Shown: positions 35,613 through 48,441 of the stretch, one piece after another
How positions within the stretch are numbered: the stretch's first letter is position 1
How the letters are laid out: each line of letters starts with the position of its first letter
Source: Ianthella basta
Taxonomy: Eukaryota > Porifera > Demospongiae > Verongiida > Ianthellidae
DNA: 64,000 nucleotides
NCBI GenBank assembly: GCA_964019415.1
Contig: OZ025879.1
Coordinates: forward strand, 6,539,368 to 6,603,367
Direction of reading: 5' to 3'
Position numbers and translations under genes: made by a program
Notes under the pieces: model-generated
What the model saw: the letters and a program-made list of their open reading frames with translations, nothing else
Told to the model about the DNA's origin: nothing
Databases searched by the model: none

Positions 35613-36971
35613 ACTAAGAATGAATAATTTCATCTCACTCAGATGATCTGTCACTCTGTTACTCCAGGATACTCATGGTTGCATATAAGAGGAGGTATGA
35701 CATTAATTCAAATGATGGTATCCCACCACTCTGGTATATCTTATTGCAGAAGGCAACAAAGGATTGTTGCTCCAGCTTTATTTGAAGCTGCCACATCAGG
35801 GAACTTTGCACATGCTGCTGAGGTTCTGGAGGAAGGAGATGACCTAGATGTTAAGGTGATCTGTTTAATTGGTACACAGTTGTACTTGTTCATTTGGTAT
35901 AGGCTCATTGCTGCGTAAAAGGCTACTGAAGGTAGTTTTTATCACTCGAAACTACCTTCATTAGTTGTTAATCATTGTACATTTGTCATGTTATTGTACC
36001 TGTTTGCAATGTGTTCCTGGTGTACTCTTTGTGTAGGATGAGAATGGAGCAGGGCCTGCATATGTGGCCGCTTGCCACAGCCATCTGGAATTCCTGAAGG
36101 AGTGGGAAATGGCGAGTCCTTTCAGGATCCATGCAAATCATCCAGATTGCATGCAAGCTAAAATAATTGTTATTCAAAATGAGGATAGTATGTGTCCAAC
36201 AGATGTATCATAAACCAAAGGCCCAGGGTTTGATTATTATTGTTCCCAGTACCTGTACCTTTCTTTTGCTACTTCGAAGGTTTACGGACAGTAATGGCCT
36301 ATAGATTGTGTCTTAGACTCATGCAGCCACCACTGGTCTTCAGCACACCCACTGGACCCCTAGCTGTGATTCTGTCTGGTCATAATCACTTCTCACCACC
36401 CATGTACAGTTCACAGCAACCCACAACTATGTATCATAAAATTTACTATTTGTGTGTGAGTGAGAAAAGGGTTGAGGCCAGAGGTGCTAACAAGACAATT
36501 TGTTTTGTGATTCAGCCATGATATGTACACAATAAATTCAGTGGTGTTTCCAATGGACCATGCGCTGTTTTACAGTGTGTGCCGCTTGAAACACCACTAG
36601 ATGCTGAGGGATTATGAATAACCACCTGCATGAGAAGTAACCTCACTCCAACTGTGCAATGAATATGATTGGCTTGAACTGACAAATGCTTACGTCAGTT
36701 GTTATACGTAGCTTTTTACCAGATTATCGTTGTGTTGGATTCATTCTGTAGCATGTTAACAAAGTTGTATGCTTCACCAAAGACAGAAGCACCATTTTGC
36801 ATGGAGCTGTTTTGAGTGGTGCAACGAATGTGGTGGAGTACGTCTTACAATGCATGGCTGATGAGAAAGCACGAGATACTAGTGCAAGAGGACCACCAGG
36901 ATCAGCCCCCTGGGACGTGAATGCTAGAAATCACAAAGGAGAATCTGCACTGGAGCTAGCAGCTGTGAAAG

Positions 36972-39313
<2,342 letters not shown>

Positions 39314-42011
39314 GTCACAATGACGTGATTGACCTTATGGTCAGTCATGGTGCCAGCCCATGTGTCCCCTCCTCCAGTGGCTGTCTTGTGTCCTCTCAGT
39401 TTGAAGGCGTGGAACACAATCTGGATGTCATCCGGAAAGGGCATGTGCTGAAGTAAGTACATCCTTGACTCTTTTCATTAGAGCCTCAGACACTCTGTGG
39501 CCCACGATTGTGTAGTATAATATATATGCGGAAATATGGCATTAATGGTTTGTCCTGTATAAATTAATTGTTCTGTTTCACGGAATGATTTGACCATGCA
39601 CTCAAATTCTCATGGGACTAAACTTTCGAGGATGGCTATCAATCCATGAAATCCACAAAAATTTACTGCTATGAGTATTCAGGTCCATACAGTTTTTGCT
39701 GCCATATGGAATGCAGATTGTTCTGTTTATTGCAGATTGAAAACCGCAATCAAGAAGAAGCACACACTGGCAGAGTTTTGCAAATCTTGGCAGGTTTGTG
39801 GCAATCATTTTGCTTAACATGTGGATGTGTTTATCTAATTATGTGTTGTAGTCAAAGCAACAATTCGAAAGACACCTCAAGCCCATGTGTAGCCGAGCTA
39901 CTGTACAATGCCATATCATGTAGCCTCAAGACACTTGATCAGTATGCAGTGTGTACACTGTAGCTACATGTATATAACTCCACATTAAATTCTCATGAAT
40001 TAGTTACACAGAATCTCACCTACTTTAGAAATGGTTTTTCTTAAGTCATGTTAGTTTTTATACCAGTTGATGAAGATCTACAGATCAAAATGTCCTGGAC
40101 ATAGATTGATTGTTTGTGATCTCCAGTGGCTGCGATATTGCTCAAAAACTGCCTTCAGTCCTCTACACATGCCACCAACCAGTTATTTGTTGATCTACTT
40201 GAAACACTTTGTAATTTCAGCTACTACTGCTACGTACATTAGCTGCATGGTGCATAACTTGGCATTGTGCGTAAGCTCACAACCAAGAGCAGGGCACTAC
40301 TGCTAGTATATTTAAGTGGCTAACCTTAGTCTATCATCGACAACTGCTATATAGCAGGCACTGTATAATTATTATATCTTTTGCTTAAATTAAGTAGCAA
40401 TTGATTCCTTATACACAAAGTCATCTACGCATTTAACAATGCATTGTTCCCTAGGACCCCTATGACCACAATCTGACAACCTCTAGTGGATACAACATGC
40501 TTATGGTAGCAGCTGAGTACGGCAGACACGATGTTCTACAGTATCTCTTAGACTCCTTGAATCAGATTCCTGGCGGTAGCAGCCAGGTCCTGACAAAGCT
40601 GCAGACACTGACTGTTGAAGGATATAGTCAAGCAAGTGCATTGCAGCCAAGTAGTGAAGATGTGGGATACACTGTAGGAGTGGATTCTGCAAGTATGTGA
40701 AGAGGCATCACTGTCTGTAATATTTCATGGCCATGTATGTATTATACCAATCCAGAGTAAGTTGTTTTGTTCATTTGTAGGTAAGGCAACGCACACATCA
40801 AAGTCTGAGGGACTTATGAAGCGATTTCCATGGTCACCTGCAGCTGATAGTGGAATCTGTGACTCTGGTAACTGTGCATAGTACAATCATGTTATGTGTT
40901 CTGACACCCTAGTATATGCTACTCATTTCTTTCTACAAAATGTAGATGCACCTGCAGTGGTGACAAGTAACAAGCCATCTCCTTCCTTGATGATGTACTT
41001 GCACAGTAAGGCTCATGTTGATGGAAGCACAGCAGCACACCGAGCAGCAGTAACCAATATGTGAGCTAGGTATTTTATTGAATTATGTGCTGGTGTGTAT
41101 ATGAATAATTTTTGTATTATTTGACGTATGGTATGCAGGTTGATTGCTGATTTTTTTTCCCGAGGGTGCTTATATCAGCTGACATGAAGCTGAGGCTTAT
41201 AAATAGCCTGGGTGCGATATTTTGACAATCAAAACCAATTCTACCATACGTTAGACATTGTATGTTACCATAATTATGCTTACAATGTTTTCGGAACTTC
41301 TTTTGAGTTTAATTTGTAAGTTAGTGTGGACATTCCCAAAAGTATACACTTCAATGTACAGTAGAGTAACTCATCACACATTCTCCTCTCCCCCTTAAAA
41401 CTTTCCTCAAAGACATCTGACACAAGGTTACAAGTATATTCCTTTATTAATCATACAGGCATCGCAACCTTGCTACGCTCTTGGACATATGTCCCTCACT
41501 AGCCAATGCCCAGGATTCATCTGGCAACACCCCACTGCATTTGGCTATTCTGTGGAACAATAAAGCCTGCATCAAGGTCCTAATGGTATGTACAAACATT
41601 AAGTACATATGTAAGACATTACTTCACTTAGAGTTGCAATGAACCCTGCACATGCACTTTACTTTGTCAGGAGCCCAGCAGAAAGACCAACTTTGCACTT
41701 AGAAACCATAATGATGATTATCCCGACCAAGTGTTGCAAGTTCCAGGCAGATTGAAAACAAAGGTATGTACACGACATGCAGTAATAAATAGTAATATTA
41801 GAATACATTGCAAAAGAACAGCCTAGCACATGAGGCACTTGAAAAGTATTGATTGATATTGTATTCTAGCTTGCTCCTGATAAATTTGTTTCTTTCTCCT
41901 GTATCCATGAATTGCTCTCTTCTTTAATGCATTAAAGATGTTGCAACTAAGAGAGAAGCGTGTGCAGCAGACGGCAGTGCAGTCTACAGATTAGTGAGAT
42001 CCAGTTACACC

Positions 42012-42805
42012 TAGTCTGGCGCGCTAGCCCCTACTTCCGGCCCCCGATTGCGCGTGGGCAGGGAAGGTAGGGTCTAGCAACTATTGTCAATTTCACACCT
42101 CGGTTCGACCAATGAAATCGCTGGCAACCGAAATCACACCGCCAATTATCCTGCTTGCCGCTCCGCGGGCGTCTACCGAAGGTGAATGTGCGAAGATGTC
42201 TACAGAACGCTCGCTTCAGTCCTTGCTACAATCTATGGAACCCGCGGTCCTGGGCGAGTGCATAAGCACGGAATCGCGGACACTGGGCTTCGCAAACCTA
42301 AAACCGGAGCAGCACCGCGCCGTGTGCGCCAGCGTGCTGATCCACGAGTTGTACTAGTTTGCTCCTTGTAGCGTCTAACTCTGCCTCCAGCCTCTCCACT
42401 TTCGCAACCATGTCACTGCACCGCTTGCAAACAATGATAATAGCGTTGCCTGGCAGTTTCAACGAAATCTGGCTTATTTCGTCCAGCTTCTGTCCGAGAG
42501 CGGTGAACTCGAGCGCCTTAGAGACCCTTCTCCTCTCCTTGTGCGGCACTTGGACGGCAGCGCAGACGCAGCATGTTGTTGGGAAGTGACTGGAGTCTAA
42601 TTGCCTCGCCATTCGTATTCCTTCCCTTCATCGAAGTCGTTTAAGCACACCAGCGATCGCTTCACACCCGTTTGTACGACGTCTCCAGTAAACGCCCTCG
42701 GCGACGATTGCGCAAGGTGTGAAATTGACACAATAGTTGCTAGACCCTACCTTCCCTGCCCACGCGCAATCGGGGGCCGGAAGTAGGGGCTAGCGCGCCA
42801 GACTA
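42012..42805. mobile_element. Mutator-like element with 9-bp target duplication
   Basis: The 794-bp element has near-perfect inverted repeats of about 85-90 bp (TAGTCTGGCGCGCTAGCCCC at the left, its complement at the right). It is flanked by AGTTACACC at 42003-42011 and 42806-42814. The ANK-A 3' UTR at 17634-17660 is the empty site. A 9-bp duplication and long inverted repeats are typical of Mutator-like elements. The inside is GC-rich and CpG-rich compared with the surroundings and holds an ORF on the minus strand. It is young, judging from arm identity. Confidence 0.8.
42298..42612 (-). CDS. Cys-rich coiled-coil ORF inside the 42012-42805 element
   Basis: An open frame of 104 codons starts MARQLDSSHFPTTCCVCAAV. 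It has a Cys pair (CCVC) early and a second pair (VCKRC) about 45 residues later, as in a small zinc-binding module. A heptad-like helix follows (MVAKVERLEAELDATRSKLV), predicted coiled coil. It has no DDE transposase motif. It occupies the middle of a Mutator-like element and its base composition differs from host introns, so it may be a captured host gene fragment. I do not recognise the source; whether it is expressed is unknown. Confidence 0.4.
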   Translation of the reverse strand: MARQLDSSHFPTTCCVCAAVQVPHKERRRVSKALEFTALGQKLDEISQISLKLPGNAIIIVCKRCSDMVAKVERLEAELDATRSKLVQLVDQHAGAHGAVLLRF

Positions 42806-42826
42806 AGTTACACCACACACATTAGC

Positions 42827-42945
42827 ACACACACACACACACACACATGCACACACACACACACACATGCACACGCGTGCACACACACACACACACACAC
42901 ATGCACACGCGCGCGCACACACACACACGCACGCACGCACACAGT
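42827..42945. repeat. (CA)n with CG interruptions, ANK-C 3' side
   Basis: Homologous in position to 17648-17792 downstream of ANK-A. Conserved blocks at about 43003-43035 and 43153-43200 correspond to those at 18077-18300. Confidence 0.85.
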
Positions 42946-43607
42946 TATCCTTATAGACTGCTTACAGTGCTGTACATTACTGCATGTGTCCTTTACAGCA
43001 TTCTAGAGGCAAAGCCACAATATATTCAACCTGGTAAGTTGTGTAACTAACTATAACCAGCTCATAGCTGTGCATGTGGCACCAGCACTTGCACTATCAG
43101 TATAGGCTAATGTTAGCATTCACTAGGAGCCTCTGCTGTTTCCTCTGTGCAGTATTACCAAGGAGCTGCAGTAGAGGCACACTCAGTCCACCCTACAGCA
43201 CTGACAGTGAAGGGAGTTATCCGCCTCGTGTAGCTCTCACACATTGAAGTTACACACAAACAATAGCTTGCTAGCTATGCCTTGAGTCCTTCCCATGCAT
43301 GCATTAATTTTTAATTTTTGTAACTTTCGAATCCACATTGTGTGACAAGCAAATTACGTGTTATTTAACATGTAAAGTAGCTAATGTATTAACGTAAATT
43401 ACGACAAGCAAATTACCTTGAAACGAATAAAAATACTTATTGTACCTAATATACCTAGTATACCTAAGTGTAGTTCAGAAACACGTACACATCACGCGTG
43501 AGTTTTCAAGTAAGAAAACTGAAAAGGTGCTATATAAATTATACATGCCCATTAGAGATTTAAACGCCCCCAAGCAATGCTCTTGTGTATACGCCCCGTG
43601 ATGCAAA

Positions 43608-44292
43608 ATGGAGGACGCGAAGCAGAAGAGCCACAGAAAGAGACAGGCTGGTCCTAAAGCAGATAAGAAGAAGCAGCGGAAGCAGTCCGCTGTTGGCGAT
43701 GGCAAGTCCCAAAACGTCAAAGCCTTTACGTTCAAGTCCACCGTTCGGGCGGCTCGTTCAGCTAGGCGGACGTTGGACATGCAGACCAAGAAGCACCACT
43801 TGCCCGTGGTGGACCGGACGCCGCTGGAGCCGCCTCCCGTGGTGGTGGCCGTGGTTGGTCCACCCAAAGTTGGAAAGAGCACCCTCATCTCCAGCCTGGT
43901 AAAGAACTATTCCAGACAGACCCTCACTGATGTCAAGGGACCAGTCACAGTGGTGTCAGGTAGGAGGAGGGGAGGGGAGGCGCTTAGGGAGCTGCATACA
44001 GGCCTGCTCCGTGGAGTCTGTAGTGAACAGTAGCAAGCAGCATACTAGCATACTGTACAGTACTACCAAAAGTGAGAATCATTATTGTTCTTGTGCCTTA
44101 TTACTGTATAATCTCACTTGGTAGTCACACTTCTACCATGCACTTTACCAGCATGTACATGTTGCCAGTGGCTGCATGACATGTGACCTAGTCACTGTAT
44201 GCTGCTGTACAAGGAAGAAGAGACGGTTGAGCCTTATTGAGTGTGGGAATGACATCAACTCAATGATTGACATTGGCAAGATTGCGGACTTG
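43608..44292 (+). pseudogene. BMS1: BMS1 5' part, copy 2 (first two exons only)
   Basis: Exon 1 (43608-43959) is open and nearly identical to copy 1, with the P-loop GPPKVGKST, and ends at a GTAGGA donor. The exon-2 equivalent (44213-44292) keeps KKRRLSLIECGNDINSMIDI and its GTAAGA donor. Its acceptor, however, reads ACAA where copy 1 has GCAG; the nearest AG is one base later and would shift the frame. No third exon (DASFGFEMETFEF) follows. It sits behind ANK-C exactly as copy 1 sits behind ANK-A, so it came with that duplication. Non-functional as BMS1. Confidence 0.85.
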
Positions 44293-44572
44293 GTAAGAAA
44301 TGTGTTGTGTCATCGTCAGCACCTTGAGGTTTATGGAAATCAACGTTGTCCTTTCCCATTTTCCACATCTCCCCCACCCATGCTGCAACACTGGTGGCAT
44401 CATCATGGTGCCTCTGACCTCCCTCCAGCTTGAATGTATGCTCTATATATGTTGTTAATGTCCTTTCTTTGGATCAAGTGTATTCTTTTGAAGTCAGCAC
44501 TGACTGAGCTACGTGTGTCATTTAGAATGTTGTCAAACGTTACACCTTGAGCTAGCTTGCCTGCAATTTTTA

Positions 44573-44597
44573 GGGGCTGCCGCAGGCAGCCCCTATA
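44573..44597. repeat. GC-rich perfect hairpin
   Basis: TAGGGGCTGCCGCAGGCAGC continues to CCCTA: a perfect inverted repeat with a minimal loop. A related GGGGCGGCAGCCCC core lies inside a larger hairpin at about 45717-45773, whose stem is AAGTATTTCGAGTT / AACTCGAAATACTT. Confidence 0.6.
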
Positions 44598-45317
44598 TTG
44601 TTTTCAAATTGACGTTTTCATATGGCTTCATGTTACGGATATTATATATAGATATATGTATATATATATATAATACGCCAACCTACGGTTGTACGTCAAT
44701 GCTTACATTTATATTGAATGTATTGGGCGAAGTATTGGGTATAGGGAATTTATATTGTCGGCCATTTTATTCGGCCGGAAGTGGACCGTGTGCGAGGCCA
44801 AGGGACTTTGAAAACCGGCTTCCAAACGATGTTTTAGCGAACTTTGAACGTTGTCTTCCGCCTCTGATCCTGGAACAGACTCCTACAGCACTTCTGGTCG
44901 ACGGGCAAAGACACAGCTTCGAGACAGCGCCCAACAGGTCATCGACTTCGCCCCACGCCTTCTTCGATAATGGCCGCGCCGCCTCGGAGGACTTCCCTCC
45001 GCCGCCTGGAACACATGACAGGAGTAACGTAGAAACTGGTGAACGCCGTGATATGTACACGCTAACGTTCTTCAACCGTTTCTAGCGTTGAAAAGCTTAA
45101 CTCGCACGGTTGCCCTTCTAAATGCTCTTCAGAACCTGGCCCACGCGTACTGCGCTGTAGCAAACGTACGTAGCTTTTGCCACCACAGACCACTAGCTAC
45201 TCTGGCGACTGTGGGTTCCTTGGTACATTATGTTTCTGTAATTACTCACTGTAAATGCACGTGCTATAAGCAGTCATGTGTCTGTCTGCTGGACATTTCT
45301 CTGTGCATGTGTTGTGG

Positions 45318-45378
<61 letters not shown>

Positions 45379-45556
45379 GTGTGTGTGTGTGTGTGTATGT
45401 GGTGTGTGTGTGTGGTGTGTGTGTGTGTGGTGTGTGTGTGCATGAGGTGTGTGTGTGGTGTGTGTGTGCATGAGGTGTGTGTGTGGTGTGTGTGTGCGTG
45501 TGGTGTGTGTGTGTGTGTGTGCATGTGTATGTGTGTGTGTGTGTGTGTGTGTGCAT

Positions 45557-45640
<84 letters not shown>
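45318..45640. repeat. Complex (TG)n array with higher-order repeats
   Basis: Pure TG runs at both ends enclose tandem units of the type GTGTGGTGTGTGTGTGCATGAG and TGTGCATGTGTATG. It is a minisatellite grown out of a microsatellite. Confidence 0.85.
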
Positions 45641-45644
<4 letters not shown>

Positions 45645-45927
45645 AAGTTACTGAGGTATTGTGACGCGATGTCATGTTTACCTATTGTGAGTGACAGAGC
45701 AGCGACCGAAGGGAGCAAGTATTTCGAGTTGGGGCGGCAGCCCCACGAGTTTTTAACTCGAAATACTTGTTACCCTATCTTTTTAACTTTACCTAATGTG
45801 GCCTAGCCTGGTTTCATGTCATAGTATGTGTGGCACACTTCTGCTTTCGTTGACTGCACGGTGTGACTCTCTGTCAGCGTGATTGCAGCTGTGCAGTGGC
45901 TGGTAATTTTGGAGGAGCCCTGGCTTT

Positions 45928-45970
45928 TTAGCTTTCTCTGCCCCACCCCCTTAGGACGGGGCAGAGAAAG
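45928..45970. repeat. 15-bp perfect stem hairpin
   Basis: AGCTTTCTCTGCCCC, a 13-base loop, then GGGGCAGAGAAAGCT. A perfect stem could be a foldback repeat or a small structured RNA. Nothing else supports an RNA gene. Confidence 0.5.
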
Positions 45971-46714
45971 CTCTATTGCACTGGTAGTAGGAAGTGGTGT
46001 GTGGTTTGTCACCAGTGGCCTTCACGAGCCATACATGTAGTTTAACCCTGGTTGAACGTAGTTAACGGCGTAACTCGGGAGCTTCGCCAGTATATATGTC
46101 ATGGTTAGGTGCGTTGTGCACGTGAGGCATGTCAGACTATGTCGCAGGGCTCTGCGCATGCGCAGCACTTGCCTCGTGCTCCCTCGGCGCATTGACAGGA
46201 TTTTTTTGTCATTGTTCGTAACAGTAGTAGCAGTATTTCTACCCATCATGCACTCCATTTTCACTTCTTTCTCATCTTCTCATTCAAGGGTGTTTTTTTA
46301 TTCACTTGCTCTCACTCTTCACCCCATCTCAGTCATCCATGACCCAGCTCACATGCCTTACCTTATGATTTTCTCCGCTTTCTCACAAAGTGTGAAAGGG
46401 TGGTGGGTCTCCCCCAGGTGTGGCCTCTAAGTTATATTAATCACTATGTGGCGCCAGCACAGGGGTCAAAGGTCAAAGGCCACATTGGGGTACGCCTTTA
46501 ACACCAAGCAGGGTTCCAATATGGTACCACGCTGCTTCTAGTTACGGGGCTAGGTAGACAATTGGATAGGTAACTGGCCGGGGAACCCTAGCTCACAATG
46601 CACTGGTGCAGCTAAGGGGTCCCCTAGATTTGAGCGGGAGAGGTAGACATTAAATCATGTTATGCCTCATAAGCAGCCTTACACTCAGCAAAGTCTGTAG
46701 TCAGTGCTATATTA

Positions 46715-47196
46715 CAGAACTTTTTGGGTTGGTTGTCCCGACCGGATATGTGCAATTGGTTATCGGTTATCAATTTACAACCTGGTGATGTCATTATGGC
46801 GGCTACAAGTCTAGCGGCATTTGGAACGAGGAAAACTGGAACAAAGCGTATTCGGACGATTTAAGGCTAAGAATGGTGGGGACGTTTCTGTACCAAGAGG
46901 AAAACGCCTTCTCGATACGTGAACAGACAGCACGGGGGCTAAACAGGCTCGTACCGATCGCGTGCAACGATTTTCTGTGTAACCTGCTTCCAGACCGCTG
47001 AGAAAACTGTCGAATCACGACCAGTCGGTGATTAGGTCGCCCGCCTTCGCCACGCACCCTGAATCTTCTGTACACCGTCCGCCAATAGAATTGGGTATAC
47101 TAAAAGTCACGCAAAAATGACGTCACAAGGTTGGTAATTGATAACCGATAACCGATTGCAACCATCCGGTCAGGACAACCAACCCAAAAAGTACTG
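46715..47196. mobile_element. MITE with long inverted repeats
   Basis: The 482-bp element has ends CAGAACTTTTTGGGTTGGTT and its near complement (AACCAACCCAAAAAGTACTG); the arms run about 90 bp and include GGTTATCGGTTATCAATT. It is flanked by TATTA on both sides (46710-46714, 47197-47201), a probable 5-bp target duplication. It has a minus-strand frame of 90 codons but no recognised motif. Confidence 0.7.
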
Positions 47197-48441
47197 TATT
47201 ATGTGCTTTTGTTGTTTCCTCTTTTTAGCATAGAGGTACACACTCATGCACCCGAGGACAACACACCTAGGAGCACAGGCAGTGTGTGTGCTGTAATCCT
47301 GGTTTACATAGCTGCTAATATGATGTGACTAGACCTTCTTTGCTGCTGAAATTCTTCAGTTCAGTGTCCATCTTAATGGACTGTTCCTTAGACAGATGGC
47401 TTCTCAGTTGGCTACGTAGCGGCAAGAAAAGTCGCAGTTTTCTTCTTGACTTGTCATTCTTCCTTCACTCTCTACTCTGTGTTCATTTTTCTAGTGTCGA
47501 AGAAGACCCCAGTGCAAGGAGAACTGCTTTAAACAGGTGAAGCAGGAATACAGCTGGTCTGCCATGCTGCTACACAGCTTTCCCGCAGAGGTTAACCTTA
47601 CAGCTGCTGTTCCCTATCCTGTAGCGTAGTAACTTGTTTGTTAACCTATGTTTGTTACCCTATCTGGGGCGGATCGAGAAACTTTTATTACTGGTTTCCA
47701 ACACATAAAGGTATAGCTATAACGAAGCATAGACATTATAAGACTGATACATGCAAATACTAGCCAGAGGTGATGTGACCAGTTTCTGGAAACCTTGGAA
47801 ACACCCTTGGATCCGACCTTGCCCTATCTTTGTTAAGCCATGTTTGTTAGACATGCATGAAACATCTTTAATCTTATTCATTGTACCTATTACCGCGTTT
47901 ACACTGACCCAGTTCGGTTCGGATATCAGTCATACAGTCAGGATATATGTCATACAGCATCAGTATGGGTCTTAGTCTTGTTTCCGATTGGTCCCCTGTG
48001 ATCGCCTTGGTGACAAGTCATTTAGTATTTAAGCTCATGTTTTACATGCTATTTTTATGTTATTTTGTTTTAGTTATTTGAGTTGGTATGCTGCCCCCTG
48101 TGCATGTGTTCATTGAATTGTTGCGCTGAGTACTCTTTCAGTTGTTTGTTCGTTGTTGATATTGAAACTCTACCGCGCTTTCAAGATATCACACTTTCCT
48201 TTCACATCTATGACTTGCCAATTAATCTGATCCTGTATTGGGCCATGTCCCCTTAAGCTCCCCTTTTTCTTATGTGCTCCTGTCTTAGCCTAGAGTCACC
48301 TTTGTATGTGTATAATGATATTCATAGTCTGCATGTTGTGTGTCTAGTTTAGTGATATTCATTATAAGTTCAATGATATTCATAGGTGGGGCTACCTGTT
48401 TCTCCCTAATCGATCGCGCGATCGAGAGGATGCGAGAGGGG

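Larger units (their letters stand above)
44293..48429. other. Spacer between BMS1 copy 2 and ANK-D
   Basis: No gene recognised. It contains GC-rich hairpins (44573, 45715, 45928), a complex TG array (45318-45640) and a MITE (46715-47196). A GC-richer stretch at 44750-45090 is open on both strands for about 100-190 codons (plus-strand end RSNVETGERRDMYTLTFFNRF; a GGCCATTTTAT string before it), but has no family signature. Short hairpins of this kind often mark non-autonomous elements. Confidence 0.4.

Noticed and set aside
44513-45085. A 190-codon plus-strand frame and an overlapping minus-strand frame
   Set aside because: GC-rich DNA is open by chance on both strands; no motif, no splice context, and the frame crosses repeat-like sequence.
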